Below are positions 49,608-59,808 of a stretch of 64,000 bases of DNA, in pieces. The position numbers and the translations under genes were made by a program. The notes beneath the pieces are model-generated. The model was not told the DNA's origin. It saw only the letters and a list, made by a program, of their open reading frames with translations, and searched no databases. Source of the stretch: JADCGM01 sp943368345. Its GTDB lineage: Bacteria > Pseudomonadota > Alphaproteobacteria > Sphingomonadales > Sphingomonadaceae. The DNA lies in the NCBI GenBank assembly GCA_943368345.1, contig CALRKY020000005.1, positions 1-64,000 on the forward strand, in the 5' to 3' direction. Each line of letters opens with the position of its first letter. Positions within the stretch are counted from its first letter, which is position 1.

Positions 49608-51955
49608 AACGCAACGGCGTAGCGGATAGCAGCACCAATATCGTCGGCGCGGGTGGCGATATTGCCGAGGTCGTGCCGGAGGTAGAGGTTGGCGTCGAGC
49701 GATCCGCTGCCGACCGCGATGCTATAAACCGCCTCCACGTCAATTTCCCGGCCACTTGGTGCAAGATTGGCCGTGCGCACTGCAAACCCGGTCAGGCTGG
49801 TCGCATAGTCATAGCTGACCGGAACCGACAGGTTGGCGGTGCCCCGGACGACGCGCAGCGGCTGGGCAATCCGCAGCGAAAGTCTGTCATTGCCCAGCAG
49901 GTGCGCCCGCGACACTTCACCCTCCCAGGCGGTGCTGCGGAGGGTGCCTATGTCGGCGATCAAGCCGCCGGTGGTACGCGCCGCTGTCCAGCCGCTCTTG
50001 AACCCAGCGGCCAGCGTCCAGCGCCCCAGATCGGCCCGCGCCTCCAGCGTGGCAAAGGTTGTCGCGGCCCCGGCGAGGCCGAGCGCACCGCGCGCATCAC
50101 TTCCGAGCACCGTGTCGCTTTCCGCCATTTGTGATAGACCGCCGGTCAACGCCACCGGACCAAATTTGCGGCTGGCCGACAGGGCAATGGTGCCAACCGA
50201 TCCGGTCCGAACCGGCGAAAACCGCGAAAGGGTGCGCGGGCGGGAAATTTCGGCAGTGCTGGCCGAAAGGCCGAATTGCCAATTCCCGACACTCCGCAGC
50301 ACCGCCCCTGCCACGCCGTTCCGCTGCGACAGGCCTGCTTCGCCCACCGGGCCGGCGGTCAGATAGGCTGATGTCGCCTTTCCAGCCAGCACGCCTGCCA
50401 AAACCGGGGCGGCATAGCCGAACGACAGGCCAGTCCGGGTCTGAGCATCAAGCTGGCTGGCCGCAAATCCCGACGCAACGCGCCGCGCCGCGCCACCCAG
50501 CGAATCGCGACCGCTTTGCGCAAAGCCGGCCCAGGGTTTGGCCGTGTTCTGGGTTGAGAGCGTCAGGCTGAGTGTCGCGGGGCCGACGCCAAAATTGGCG
50601 TTGCGCGATTGGTCGGCCAATCGGGCCGCGAGCAGGATTGGCTGCGGGGCTGCGTTGATCGTCGCACCCAATTCGGTCTCAAAGGCGCGGCCATAGCCGT
50701 CCAATATGACCGCACCGCTGAGCGCAGCCCCTAGCGACGCGCCGTCCCCGAATGCGCCGCCGAGCACGCCGTTGCTGCTGGTCGAAACCGGGATGGCACT
50801 GCCCGCCAGAGAGGCACTGCCAATCGGCTGGAACGCCCGGGCGAGATTGACGATGCCGCGCCCGAAGATCGGATCAACGCCGACGGCACCGGCATCATCG
50901 GCGCTGCTGAACAACAGGCTGACCGCCTGCGCCGATGTCAGGTTGGGAAAGGCCTGCAGGATGAGGGCGAGCGCACCGGCAATATGCGGGGCGGAATAGG
51001 AGGTGCCGCTGAACAGGAACCCCATTCCGGCATGGTCGAAGCTACGCACCCGGTATCCGGTCGCGGTGATATAATTTGCTGCGCCGCTGCCCGCCCGGTT
51101 GGTGAAGGTCGATATGGTCTGGGCCCCGGTCTCGCTGCCGACCGACCCGGCGATGATCACCAGGCCGTTGGACACCAATGTGTCATTCGCGACCAGTGAC
51201 AGGGCATCCGGCTCTGCTTCGCCGTCATTGCCCGCCGAAATGACGAAAATGATCCCGGCCCGTGTGGCGCGTCCGATGGCATTGCGCAGCGTCAGATTGG
51301 CGGGTGACCCGCCGAGTGACATGTTGATGATGCGGGCGTTGTTCAGCACGGCGTGATCAACGGCTCTGGCCAGCACGCTGTCAGCGTGGGTGCAGCCGTC
51401 GGTGCCGCTGCAACTGCCGACCGTATCGGTTCGCAGCGCCAGCAGGGTCGCGCCGAACGCCACGCCGTGGAAATTCACGTCATTGCGCGCGGCAAGCGCG
51501 ACAGCGGCGACGCTGGTGCCGTGCCCGGTCAGATCATCGATTGGCCGCCCGCTGACCAGATCGACACTTGCCGATGAAATTCGTCCGGCAAATTCGGCGC
51601 TGTCGACATCAACACCGCTATCGGTGATCCCAATCGTGATGCCTGCCCCGGTCGCGCCGCGCTGATAGGCGGCGACTGCCTGCAGCTGCACCGCCCCGGT
51701 CGAGCGCGAATCCTCCAGGGTATTGAACAAGACCACGGGCGGCGTCGGCGTCGGGGTAGGAGTCGGCGCGGGTGTTGGGGCTGGCGTTGGAGCTGTCACC
51801 ACCGGCGGCGCTGGAGTTGAGGCAATCGTCCCGCCACCGCCGCCGCAGGCCACGAGCAGCAGCGAGGCAACGCCAACACTAAGGCCGCTGATCCCGGAGT
51901 TACGGCTGATTCTGCGCGCCCTCACATCCTCACCCTTTTGCAACCAACCCAACAT
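49604..51955 (-). CDS. S8 subtilase autotransporter, lipoprotein type
   Basis: A 783 aa surface protease. A lipobox (LLLVAC, Cys near 37) and poly-Gly mark a lipoprotein; a PT-repeat linker (TPAPTPAPTPTPTPTP) follows. The subtilase domain has Asp near 112 (IGITDSGVDVDSAEFAG), His near 145 (DLTGHGTSVAAV) and Ser near 319 (LFSGTSYSAPHIAGAL). The last part, from about 400, is rich in alternating beta strands and ends IRYAVAF, the C-terminal aromatic of an outer-membrane barrel. This order resembles the Neisseria lipoprotein autotransporter NalP. ATG 51955 or GTG 51925 are possible starts. The TAG stop lies in the inverted-repeat element. Confidence 0.88.
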   Translation of the reverse strand: MLGWLQKGEDVRARRISRNSGISGLSVGVASLLLVACGGGGGTIASTPAPPVVTAPTPAPTPAPTPTPTPTPPVVLFNTLEDSRSTGAVQLQAVAAYQRGATGAGITIGITDSGVDVDSAEFAGRISSASVDLVSGRPIDDLTGHGTSVAAVALAARNDVNFHGVAFGATLLALRTDTVGSCSGTDGCTHADSVLARAVDHAVLNNARIINMSLGGSPANLTLRNAIGRATRAGIIFVISAGNDGEAEPDALSLVANDTLVSNGLVIIAGSVGSETGAQTISTFTNRAGSGAANYITATGYRVRSFDHAGMGFLFSGTSYSAPHIAGALALILQAFPNLTSAQAVSLLFSSADDAGAVGVDPIFGRGIVNLARAFQPIGSASLAGSAIPVSTSSNGVLGGAFGDGASLGAALSGAVILDGYGRAFETELGATINAAPQPILLAARLADQSRNANFGVGPATLSLTLSTQNTAKPWAGFAQSGRDSLGGAARRVASGFAASQLDAQTRTGLSFGYAAPVLAGVLAGKATSAYLTAGPVGEAGLSQRNGVAGAVLRSVGNWQFGLSASTAEISRPRTLSRFSPVRTGSVGTIALSASRKFGPVALTGGLSQMAESDTVLGSDARGALGLAGAATTFATLEARADLGRWTLAAGFKSGWTAARTTGGLIADIGTLRSTAWEGEVSRAHLLGNDRLSLRIAQPLRVVRGTANLSVPVSYDYATSLTGFAVRTANLAPSGREIDVEAVYSIAVGSGSLDANLYLRHDLGNIATRADDIGAAIRYAVAF

Positions 51956-51960
51956 CTACC

Positions 51961-51976
51961 CGTCAATGCGTTGACG
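51961..51976. promoter_or_regulatory. palindrome between the autotransporter and HAD genes
   Basis: CGTCAA-TGCG-TTGACG is a perfect 6-base inverted repeat between divergent genes. The TTGACG half could also be a -35 for the plus-strand gene, with a weak GATACG 16 bases on. Confidence 0.35.
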
Positions 51977-52007
51977 CCAAATGAACTCCCGCGATACGGG
52001 CTGGTTC

Positions 52008-52682
52008 ATGGCCGCCGACCTCTCCCGCATCCGCACCTGGATATTTGATCTCGACAACACGCTCTATCATCCCCGCATCGATCTGTTTGCCCAGATTGAT
52101 CAGCGGATGGGGGAATATATCGCACGGTTGCTCGGAGTCGATGCGGTCGAGGCGCGCCGGGTTCAGAAGGATTTTTTCCACACCCACGGCACCACGCTCA
52201 GCGGGCTGATGAAGCACCACCGGGTCGATCCGCATGAGTTTCTGGGGTTCGTCCATGATGTTGACCTGTCGCACGTCGTGCACGACGCCCGCGTCATCGG
52301 CGGCATCGCCCGGTTGCCGGGCCGCAAGCTGGTGTTCACCAATGGGGACCTTGCCTATGCCAGCCGGGTATTGGCAGCGCTCGGCCTTGATGATGCGTTC
52401 GAGGCGATCCACGACATCCATGCCACCAACTACGTGCCGAAGCCGGAGGTGGACGCATATGCCGGTCTGTGCGCCGCCTATCAGATTGACCCGCACACTG
52501 CCTTGTTTGTTGAGGACATGGCCCGGAACCTGAAACCGGCCAAAGACCTTGGCATGACGACCGTCTGGGTCAACAATGGCTCCGAACACGGGAGCCATGA
52601 GGCATCCGCCGACTATATCGACATAGAAATCGCCGATGTTGGCGAATGGCTGGAAACTCTTGACCAAAGGATTGCGGCATGA
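52008..52682 (+). CDS. HAD-family pyrimidine 5'-nucleotidase-like protein
   Basis: A 224 aa HAD phosphatase. Motif I is in RTWIFDLDNTLYHPRIDLFA (nucleophile Asp), motif II in LVFTNGDLAYASRVLAALG, motif III Lys in NYVPKPEVDAYAG, and motif IV in ALFVEDMARNLKPAKDLGM. This is the pattern of the pyrimidine 5'-nucleotidase group (SDT1/YjjG-like). The ATG at 52008 (MAADLSRIRTW) fits the family better than the upstream ATG. Its TGA overlaps dapD ATG, a neighbour order common in alphaproteobacteria. Confidence 0.88.
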   Translation: MAADLSRIRTWIFDLDNTLYHPRIDLFAQIDQRMGEYIARLLGVDAVEARRVQKDFFHTHGTTLSGLMKHHRVDPHEFLGFVHDVDLSHVVHDARVIGGIARLPGRKLVFTNGDLAYASRVLAALGLDDAFEAIHDIHATNYVPKPEVDAYAGLCAAYQIDPHTALFVEDMARNLKPAKDLGMTTVWVNNGSEHGSHEASADYIDIEIADVGEWLETLDQRIAA

Positions 52683-53512
52683 CGCTTGAAACAGTGATCA
52701 ACGCAGGCTGGGAGGCGCGGGACGGCGTATCATCGGCGACCCGAGGTGAACTGCGCGACGCGGTGGAGGCAGCGCTTGCCGGTCTCGACGATGGAAGCTT
52801 GCGCGTTGCCGAGAAAATCGCCGGGGAGTGGCAGGTCCACCAATGGCTGAAAAAGGCGGTACTGTTGTCATTCCGCCTGAACGACATGGTGCCCATCCCC
52901 GGCGGGCCGGGAGGGGCGGCCTGGTGGGACAAGGTTCCATCCAAATTCGACGGCTGGGGTGAAAACCGGTTCCGCGCGGCGGGGTTCCGCGCCGTTCCCG
53001 GGGCAATCGTGCGGCGCGGCGCCTATATCGCGCCCGGTGCGGTGCTGATGCCGAGCTTCGTCAACCTGGGTGCGCGGGTTGGTGAGAACACGATGATCGA
53101 CACCTGGGCCACCGTCGGCTCCTGCGCCCAGATTGGGGCCAATGTGCATATTTCGGGTGGGACCGGCATCGGCGGTGTCCTCGAACCCTTGCAGGCGGGG
53201 CCGGTGATCATCGAGGACAATGCCTTCATCGGGGCGCGGTCGGAGGTTGCCGAAGGCGTGGTGGTGGAAACCGGCGCGGTCATTTCCATGGGCGTCTTCA
53301 TCGGCGCATCGACCAAGATCGTCGACCGGGCCAGCGGCGCGGTGTTCATGGGTCGGGTTCCGGCCTATTCGGTTGTCGTCCCCGGCAGCCTGCCCGGCAA
53401 ACCCCTGCCCGACGGCTCACCAGGTCCAAGCCTATATTGTGCGGTGATCGTCAAAACCGTCGACGCCCAAACCCGCAGCAAAACCGGCATCAACGAACTG
53501 TTGCGCGACTAG
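52679..53512 (+). CDS. dapD: tetrahydrodipicolinate N-succinyltransferase
   Basis: Succinylates tetrahydrodipicolinate in the lysine/diaminopimelate pathway. The 277 aa protein has a helical N-terminus (MTLETVINAGWEARDGVSSA), VLLSFRLNDMVPIPGGPGGA, and a left-handed beta-helix of hexapeptide repeats around YIAPGAVLMPSFVNLGARVG and ENTMIDTWATVGSCAQIGAN. VHISGGTGIGGVLEPLQAGP is a DapD signature. lysC in this window feeds the same pathway. ATGA coupling with the HAD gene. Confidence 0.95.
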   Translation: MTLETVINAGWEARDGVSSATRGELRDAVEAALAGLDDGSLRVAEKIAGEWQVHQWLKKAVLLSFRLNDMVPIPGGPGGAAWWDKVPSKFDGWGENRFRAAGFRAVPGAIVRRGAYIAPGAVLMPSFVNLGARVGENTMIDTWATVGSCAQIGANVHISGGTGIGGVLEPLQAGPVIIEDNAFIGARSEVAEGVVVETGAVISMGVFIGASTKIVDRASGAVFMGRVPAYSVVVPGSLPGKPLPDGSPGPSLYCAVIVKTVDAQTRSKTGINELLRD

Positions 53513-53691
53513 GTTCCGGACCTGTTGATTAGGCGCAGGAAGGCACGGTGGAGTCGGTTGGGATCACCTTTTGAACAGGGAAGGGCAAAGTCCCTGTCAC
53601 GATATCGCAACCGGGCCTTTTCTTTCGCCGCCGCTTCGCTACAGTCCGCGCCAGCCACTACCGGCAGACCTGTATAGGGGAGGGATTTTTT

Positions 53692-53949
53692 ATGGCGACG
53701 ACTGCCAAGCCGAATGCACTTCAGAAACCGCTCACACCGTCGGCGCAGCTTGCCGCCATCGTCGGCAGCGCCCAGATCTCCCGTGGTCAGGTCGTCAGCA
53801 AGATGTGGGAATATATCAAGAAGAACAACCTGCAGAACCCGGCAAACAAGCGCGAGATTCTCGCCGATGCCAAGCTTGAGCCGATCTTCGGTGCCAAGAA
53901 GGTCACCATGTTCGAAATGAACAAGCACCTCGCTAAGCATCTGAAATAG
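53692..53949 (+). CDS. SWIB/MDM2-domain protein
   Basis: An 85 aa basic protein: PLTPSAQLAAIVGSAQISRG, then VVSKMWEYIKKNNLQNPANK and GAKKVTMFEMNKHLAKHLK. The whole length is one SWIB domain, known in eukaryotic chromatin remodellers and p53-binding proteins; small bacterial copies are found in alphaproteobacteria and chlamydiae. The role is unproven, possibly nucleoid-related. GGGGAGGG precedes the ATG. A 179-base gap separates it from dapD. Confidence 0.92.
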   Translation: MATTAKPNALQKPLTPSAQLAAIVGSAQISRGQVVSKMWEYIKKNNLQNPANKREILADAKLEPIFGAKKVTMFEMNKHLAKHLK

Positions 53950-53973
53950 GCCGATCTCCGCCGCGGCGCGCCA

Positions 53974-55761
<1,788 letters not shown>

Positions 55762-55807
55762 CGGGGCACCGATAGCGACGGCGACGGGCTTCTGCTATGC
55801 TTGCACG

Positions 55808-56779
55808 ATGCGTTATCTGAGTATCTTGCTGGTCTTGCTGCTGTTGGCCGCAGCGCCTGCACCGATCACCACCGGCCCCGGCATGGCCAGCGTCGATGTG
55901 GCAACGACACCGGTTCCGCTCGATGTGCGCGACCCGGCGCAGGACCGCGTCGGGCGGCTGCGCTATCTTGGGGGCCTGCACCTGTCGTCCGCCGATCCGC
56001 GTTTTGGTGGTCTGTCGGGATTGCGCTGGGCAGGTGGCGGCCTGCTCGCGGTCACCGATGGCGGAAACTGGGTGGCCTTCGATCTGGTTGAAACCGGCGA
56101 CCAGCTGACGGCGTTGCAGGCGACCCGGATAGGGCTGATCCGGGGGCCGCAGCGCGCACCGTTGAAAGGCAAAGCCCATGCCGATGCCGAGGCACTGGAG
56201 GCCGATGCCAGCGGCTTCACCGTCGCCTTTGAGCGGGATCACCGGATCTGGAACTACCGCAATCTGGGCGATGCCCCCTGGTCGGAGCCGTTCCCGGATG
56301 AGGCCTGGCTGAAAGCGCTCCCCGGCAATTCCGGGGTGGAGGCCATCGCCCGCTGGGGCCGGGATTGGCAGCTGTATATTGCGGAGGCCAAACAACCGGG
56401 GACCGCCCCGGATGCGGTTATTGCAGCGCTGCACGGCATGGCCCGCACCTTCGGGCATGTCGCGGTGCCGGTTCCCCGGGGCTATCGGCCAACTGACGCG
56501 CAGGCGCTGGATGCCGGTCATGTGCTCGTCCTCTCCCGCCGCCAGAATGAGAGCGGGGAGGCGTCGGTCTTTGTTCAGCTGTTCCCGGTCGATGCCGCCC
56601 GGCTGATGATCGGCGCGGCGGAGGATATCGCCCTGCTGTCGGCACCGCTGACGGTCGACAATATGGAAGGACTGGCGATCCGGCGGGAGGGTGGCCGGAC
56701 GTTCCTCTATCTGATCAGCGATGACAATTTCTCACCGCTACAGCGGACATTGCTGTTGAAGTTCGAGCTGCTGCCATGA
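55808..56779 (+). CDS. exported esterase-like (phytase-fold) protein, copy 1
   Basis: A 323 aa protein with a signal peptide (MRYLSILLVLLLLAAAPAPI) and a beta-propeller of the 'esterase-like activity of phytase' type: RLRYLGGLHLSSADPRFGGL, then LAVTDGGNWVAFDL, ADAEALEADASGFTVAFERD, LTVDNMEGLAIRREGGRTFL and LISDDNFSPLQRTLLLKFEL. Acidic loops could bind calcium. The substrate is unknown. ATG 55808 is used; a longer frame from 55742 lacks the signal at its front. A diverged copy follows directly, overlapping as ATGA. Confidence 0.82.
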   Translation: MRYLSILLVLLLLAAAPAPITTGPGMASVDVATTPVPLDVRDPAQDRVGRLRYLGGLHLSSADPRFGGLSGLRWAGGGLLAVTDGGNWVAFDLVETGDQLTALQATRIGLIRGPQRAPLKGKAHADAEALEADASGFTVAFERDHRIWNYRNLGDAPWSEPFPDEAWLKALPGNSGVEAIARWGRDWQLYIAEAKQPGTAPDAVIAALHGMARTFGHVAVPVPRGYRPTDAQALDAGHVLVLSRRQNESGEASVFVQLFPVDAARLMIGAAEDIALLSAPLTVDNMEGLAIRREGGRTFLYLISDDNFSPLQRTLLLKFELLP

Positions 56780-57762
56780 GGACCTGCGCTCTTGGCGTGA
56801 CCGTCGTGCTGCTTCTCGCCAGCTGCACCGCCAACCGCCCCGGAAATGCTGACGTTGATGTCACCGCGTCGCCGGTCCCGCTCTCCACCAACCCCGACCA
56901 GCAGGTCGTCGGCGGGCTGCGCTATCTGGGCGGGGTGCATCTCAGCAGCCGGGATCGCCGCTTCGGCGGATTTTCCGGCCTGCGTGTCCGCGATGACGGT
57001 TGGGCACTGGCGGTATCCGACACCGGCGCCTGGGCCGGTTTCCAGCTGGTTGAGACAAACGACCGGCTGGTGGCTGTGGCCGGTTTCCATATGGCACCGA
57101 TGCTCGATCAGGCCGGCAATCGACCCGTCTCCAAATCAGCGGCGGACGCCGAATCGGTCGAGCTCGAAGCCGACGGCGCGGCAACCGTCACCATGGAACA
57201 GGATCACCGGATTCTGCACTTTGCCGGCATCGATCCGTCCCGGCCCGCAAGTTTCAGCGCCCGCCCCAAGGCTGTGGAACGCCCGGAGGTCATGACCGGC
57301 TGGCCGAGCAATGGCGGCGCGGAAACCTATGCGGCCATCTCGGCCGAAACCCGGCTGGTCATTGCCGAGGATGCCGAATCCACCTCCAGCATCCGACGGG
57401 CCGCACTGTCGGCCGCGAGAGGGTGGACCCGCTTCGACTACCGGGCGCCAGCTGGCTTCTCGCCAACCGATGCGGTCGGGCTGGGCGATGGCCGCGCCCT
57501 GATCCTGCACCGGCGCTTCACGCCCACGGACGGTGTCAGCGCCGTGGTTTCGATTGCCGATTTTTCTGCGGTCAAGCCGGACGATATTGTCACATCACAG
57601 GAGATCGCGTGGTTCAAACCGCCACTGACCGTCGACAATATGGAGGCCATCGCCATCCGCCGCAGTGGCACGCGGACCTTTGTCTACCTGATAAGCGACG
57701 ACAATCAGAACAAGGCGCAACGGACGCTGCTGCTCAAATTTGAACTTGGGCCGCAGCGGTAG
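56776..57762 (+). CDS. esterase-like (phytase-fold) lipoprotein, copy 2
   Basis: A 328 aa paralogue of the previous gene: GGLRYLGGVHLSSRDRRFGG, LAVSDTGAWAGFQLVETNDR, SVELEADGAATVTMEQDHRI, LTVDNMEAIAIRRSGTRTFV and LISDDNQNKAQRTLLLKFEL line up region by region. It begins MRTCALGVTVVLLLASCTAN with a lipobox (LASC), so it is membrane-anchored while copy 1 has a cleavable signal. It arose by tandem duplication; the two are translationally coupled. Confidence 0.82.
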   Translation: MRTCALGVTVVLLLASCTANRPGNADVDVTASPVPLSTNPDQQVVGGLRYLGGVHLSSRDRRFGGFSGLRVRDDGWALAVSDTGAWAGFQLVETNDRLVAVAGFHMAPMLDQAGNRPVSKSAADAESVELEADGAATVTMEQDHRILHFAGIDPSRPASFSARPKAVERPEVMTGWPSNGGAETYAAISAETRLVIAEDAESTSSIRRAALSAARGWTRFDYRAPAGFSPTDAVGLGDGRALILHRRFTPTDGVSAVVSIADFSAVKPDDIVTSQEIAWFKPPLTVDNMEAIAIRRSGTRTFVYLISDDNQNKAQRTLLLKFELGPQR

Positions 57763-57804
57763 CGCGGCCTAAATATCGCCACGACCGTTGCTTGGGAGGC
57801 AATA

Positions 57805-58602
57805 ATGCGGACAACCGGGATCATGCGCCTTTGGGTTGCGCTTGCGTTGGTATTTGCAGTGGCCGCACCGGCCCATGCCGCCGGAATCGACAAGCCTGAC
57901 GCCCGCCAAATCATCGAGCGTGCCTACGAAGCCGCCGGTGGCGACGCCTATCGCTACCCGAAAAGCTTGCACCTGATCGGCACCTACCTCGATTTCAAGG
58001 CTGGGCTCGAACCGGTGGTCTACGCCCCCTACGAGCTCTACCGCGTGCAACCGCGTGATCATCCGAACGGCCATCTCGCCGACGGAAAAATCCGGGTCAG
58101 TTCCTACCTGAACGGCAAGGCGGCGTTGCAGATGGCGTTTGACGGGACCTGGACTTACGACCGCAACGGGCCGACCGGTGAAGGGGCAGACACGCCATTC
58201 TGGCGACTGACCATGGGCTTCGGGATGATCCGCTTCGCACTCGAACCCGGGTACAAGATCGAGCGTGTCGCCGATGATCTGGTGGACGGCAAGGACAGCT
58301 ATACCGTGCGCGTCACCGACCCCGGCGGCGCGTCGGCGATCTTCTCCATCCGGCACGGCGACCACCGGATTGTGAAGATCGTCTTTGCGACGCCGCGCGG
58401 GCTGCATGAACGGGTGTTTTCGGACTTTTTCTCCAAGCCCGGGGTCAATTGGGTACAGCCCGGCCGGGTCCGGTCATTGATAAACGGCATCAAGGAGGCG
58501 GAGTTTCTCTACAGCGATTTCGAAATCGGCAAGGACCTGCCCGATTCGCTGTTCGTCATCAAAGCCGGACAATTCCCCAAGGACGCCAAAGCTTCCTATT
58601 GA
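57805..58602 (+). CDS. exported hypothetical protein
   Basis: A 265 aa protein with a signal peptide (MRLWVALALVFAVAAPAHA; MRTTGI precedes). The mature part begins DKPDARQIIERAYEAAGGDA and is rich in beta strands (LHLIGTYLDFKAGLEPVVYA, VSSYLNGKAALQMAFDGTWT), with FLYSDFEIGKDLPDSLFVIK near the end. It recalls LolA/LppX-like lipid-carrying folds, but I cannot assign a family. GGGAGG precedes ATG 57805. It follows the two esterase-like genes after 42 bases and may share their transcript. Confidence 0.7.
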   Translation: MRTTGIMRLWVALALVFAVAAPAHAAGIDKPDARQIIERAYEAAGGDAYRYPKSLHLIGTYLDFKAGLEPVVYAPYELYRVQPRDHPNGHLADGKIRVSSYLNGKAALQMAFDGTWTYDRNGPTGEGADTPFWRLTMGFGMIRFALEPGYKIERVADDLVDGKDSYTVRVTDPGGASAIFSIRHGDHRIVKIVFATPRGLHERVFSDFFSKPGVNWVQPGRVRSLINGIKEAEFLYSDFEIGKDLPDSLFVIKAGQFPKDAKASY

Positions 58603-58614
58603 ACGGTTCGCGAC

Positions 58615-59226
58615 CTAGCCCGCGCTTTGCGGTGGGCGCAGCATCGGCCACAGCGTCGGACCCTCCGGGATAACTATCTCCCCGGTGACGTCAAAGCCGA
58701 GCGCGCGATAGACCGGGATATTGCTCTGTTTGGAGGAAATCAGGAAGGTCGGCAGCCCGGTCGCGTCGCAGGTTGCAAGGCGGGATCGTATGACCGCCCC
58801 GCCATACCCCCGACCCTGCAAGCCCGGCTCGGTTCCGACCATGTTCAAATACCAGTGCGGTTCGGCCGGATGCACGGCATCCATCGCATGCAGCACCCGC
58901 AGCGCGCGCGGCAGGGCGGTTCCAAACGCCCCGATCAAGCGGGGCGCATGCCGCAGCAGCTTCATCGGCGGCAATTGCCATTTGCCCGGCGGGTTCCAGA
59001 AGGTGGCGGATTCATGGGCCGCAGTCGTCTCACAGCCACCGTCGGGAAAAATCGTCACCCACAGCAAATCGAAGAATCGCGGCAATTTGATCCGGCGGAC
59101 CGATTCGTCCGGAAACATCCACATCAGGACCGGGTCGTCCCAGAAACTGCGCACCATCAGCTGGGTGATGGCGGCGCGGTCGGTTTCGACCGCTGGGCGT
59201 ACAGGGATGGTCCGGCGTTCGATCAT
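58615..59226 (-). CDS. GNAT-family N-acetyltransferase
   Basis: A 203 aa protein: VRPAVETDRAAITQLMVRSF, then a long middle part with a conserved WYLNMVGTEPGLQGRGYGGA, which holds the acetyl-CoA Q-G-x-G-x-G loop, and FLISSKQSNIPVYRALGFDV near the C-terminus. The extra FWDDPVLMWMFPDESVRR resembles a group of GNATs seen in fungi and actinobacteria. Substrate unknown. It lies downstream of rpmB on the same strand but after a terminator. Confidence 0.86.
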   Translation of the reverse strand: MIERRTIPVRPAVETDRAAITQLMVRSFWDDPVLMWMFPDESVRRIKLPRFFDLLWVTIFPDGGCETTAAHESATFWNPPGKWQLPPMKLLRHAPRLIGAFGTALPRALRVLHAMDAVHPAEPHWYLNMVGTEPGLQGRGYGGAVIRSRLATCDATGLPTFLISSKQSNIPVYRALGFDVTGEIVIPEGPTLWPMLRPPQSAG

Positions 59227-59245
59227 GCACCGGGACTAACAACAA

Positions 59246-59270
59246 AACGGCCGGGGGTCACCCGGCCGTT
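59246..59270 (-). terminator. rho-independent terminator of rpmB
   Basis: AACGGCCGGG (59246-59255) pairs with CCCGGCCGTT (59261-59270), a perfect 10-base stem. On the minus strand the hairpin is followed by TTGTTGTT, a T-rich tail. It lies 24 bases after the rpmB stop. Confidence 0.8.
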
Positions 59271-59293
59271 GTTGTCACCGCTGATCGGGAAGC

Positions 59294-59593
59294 TCAGGCA
59301 GCGGCCTGCTGGGCTTCAACCTTCTTGGCGATTTCGCGCTTCAGGCGCTGCACCTTGAGGCTCAGCAAATCATCATTGGTTTTCAGCACCCAATTGTCGA
59401 GGCCGCCGACATGCTCAACCGACCGCAGGCCGTTCATCGACACCTTCAGGCGAACCGAACGCTGCAGCGCGTCGGAGATCAGCGACACATTCTGCAGATT
59501 CGGCAGGAAGGTCCGCTTGGTCTTGTTGTTGGCGTGGGAAACATTGTGGCCCACCTGACGGCCCTTGGCGGTCAGCTCGCAAACGCGCGACAT
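59294..59593 (-). CDS. rpmB: 50S ribosomal protein L28
   Basis: A 99 aa ribosomal protein: MSRVCELTAKGRQVGHNVSH, ANNKTKRTFLPNLQNVSL, then SVRLKVSMNGLRSVEHVGGL. This is the L28 pattern, with the alphaproteobacterial-type longer C-terminus. It has a strong upstream promoter candidate and a clear terminator, so it is a one-gene unit. Confidence 0.97.
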   Translation of the reverse strand: MSRVCELTAKGRQVGHNVSHANNKTKRTFLPNLQNVSLISDALQRSVRLKVSMNGLRSVEHVGGLDNWVLKTNDDLLSLKVQRLKREIAKKVEAQQAAA

Positions 59594-59638
59594 TTTGGTC
59601 GTTCCTTGTGTTCAGTCGGTCATGCCGGAAAGGGTGCG

Positions 59639-59667
59639 CGTATAGGGAAGCGACCCGTGTTGGTCAA
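59639..59667 (-). promoter_or_regulatory. rpmB promoter
   Basis: On the minus strand, TTGACC (59667-59662), a 17-base spacer and TATACG (59644-59639). It would start transcription about 39 bases before the rpmB ATG. Confidence 0.6.
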
Positions 59668-59773
59668 GCGTTGCAACCAATCGCGGTGTGTCTCACTTTG
59701 AACATTGTGCAACCAGACGTGTCGATGGTTCAATTTGTGTTGCCGCTTACCAAGGCAGCGAAACCTGCCCATA

Positions 59774-59802
59774 TTGCAATACACGTATCGCGCTGCTATG
59801 CT
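59774..59802 (+). promoter_or_regulatory. promoter of the RelBE-type module
   Basis: TTGCAA (59774-59779), 17 bases, TATGCT (59797-59802). The palindrome ATAC-ac-GTAT (59779-59788) lies in the spacer, a good place for antitoxin binding. The start of transcription would fall at or near the antitoxin ATG (59809), so the message may be leaderless. Confidence 0.5.
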
Positions 59803-59808
59803 CCCGCT

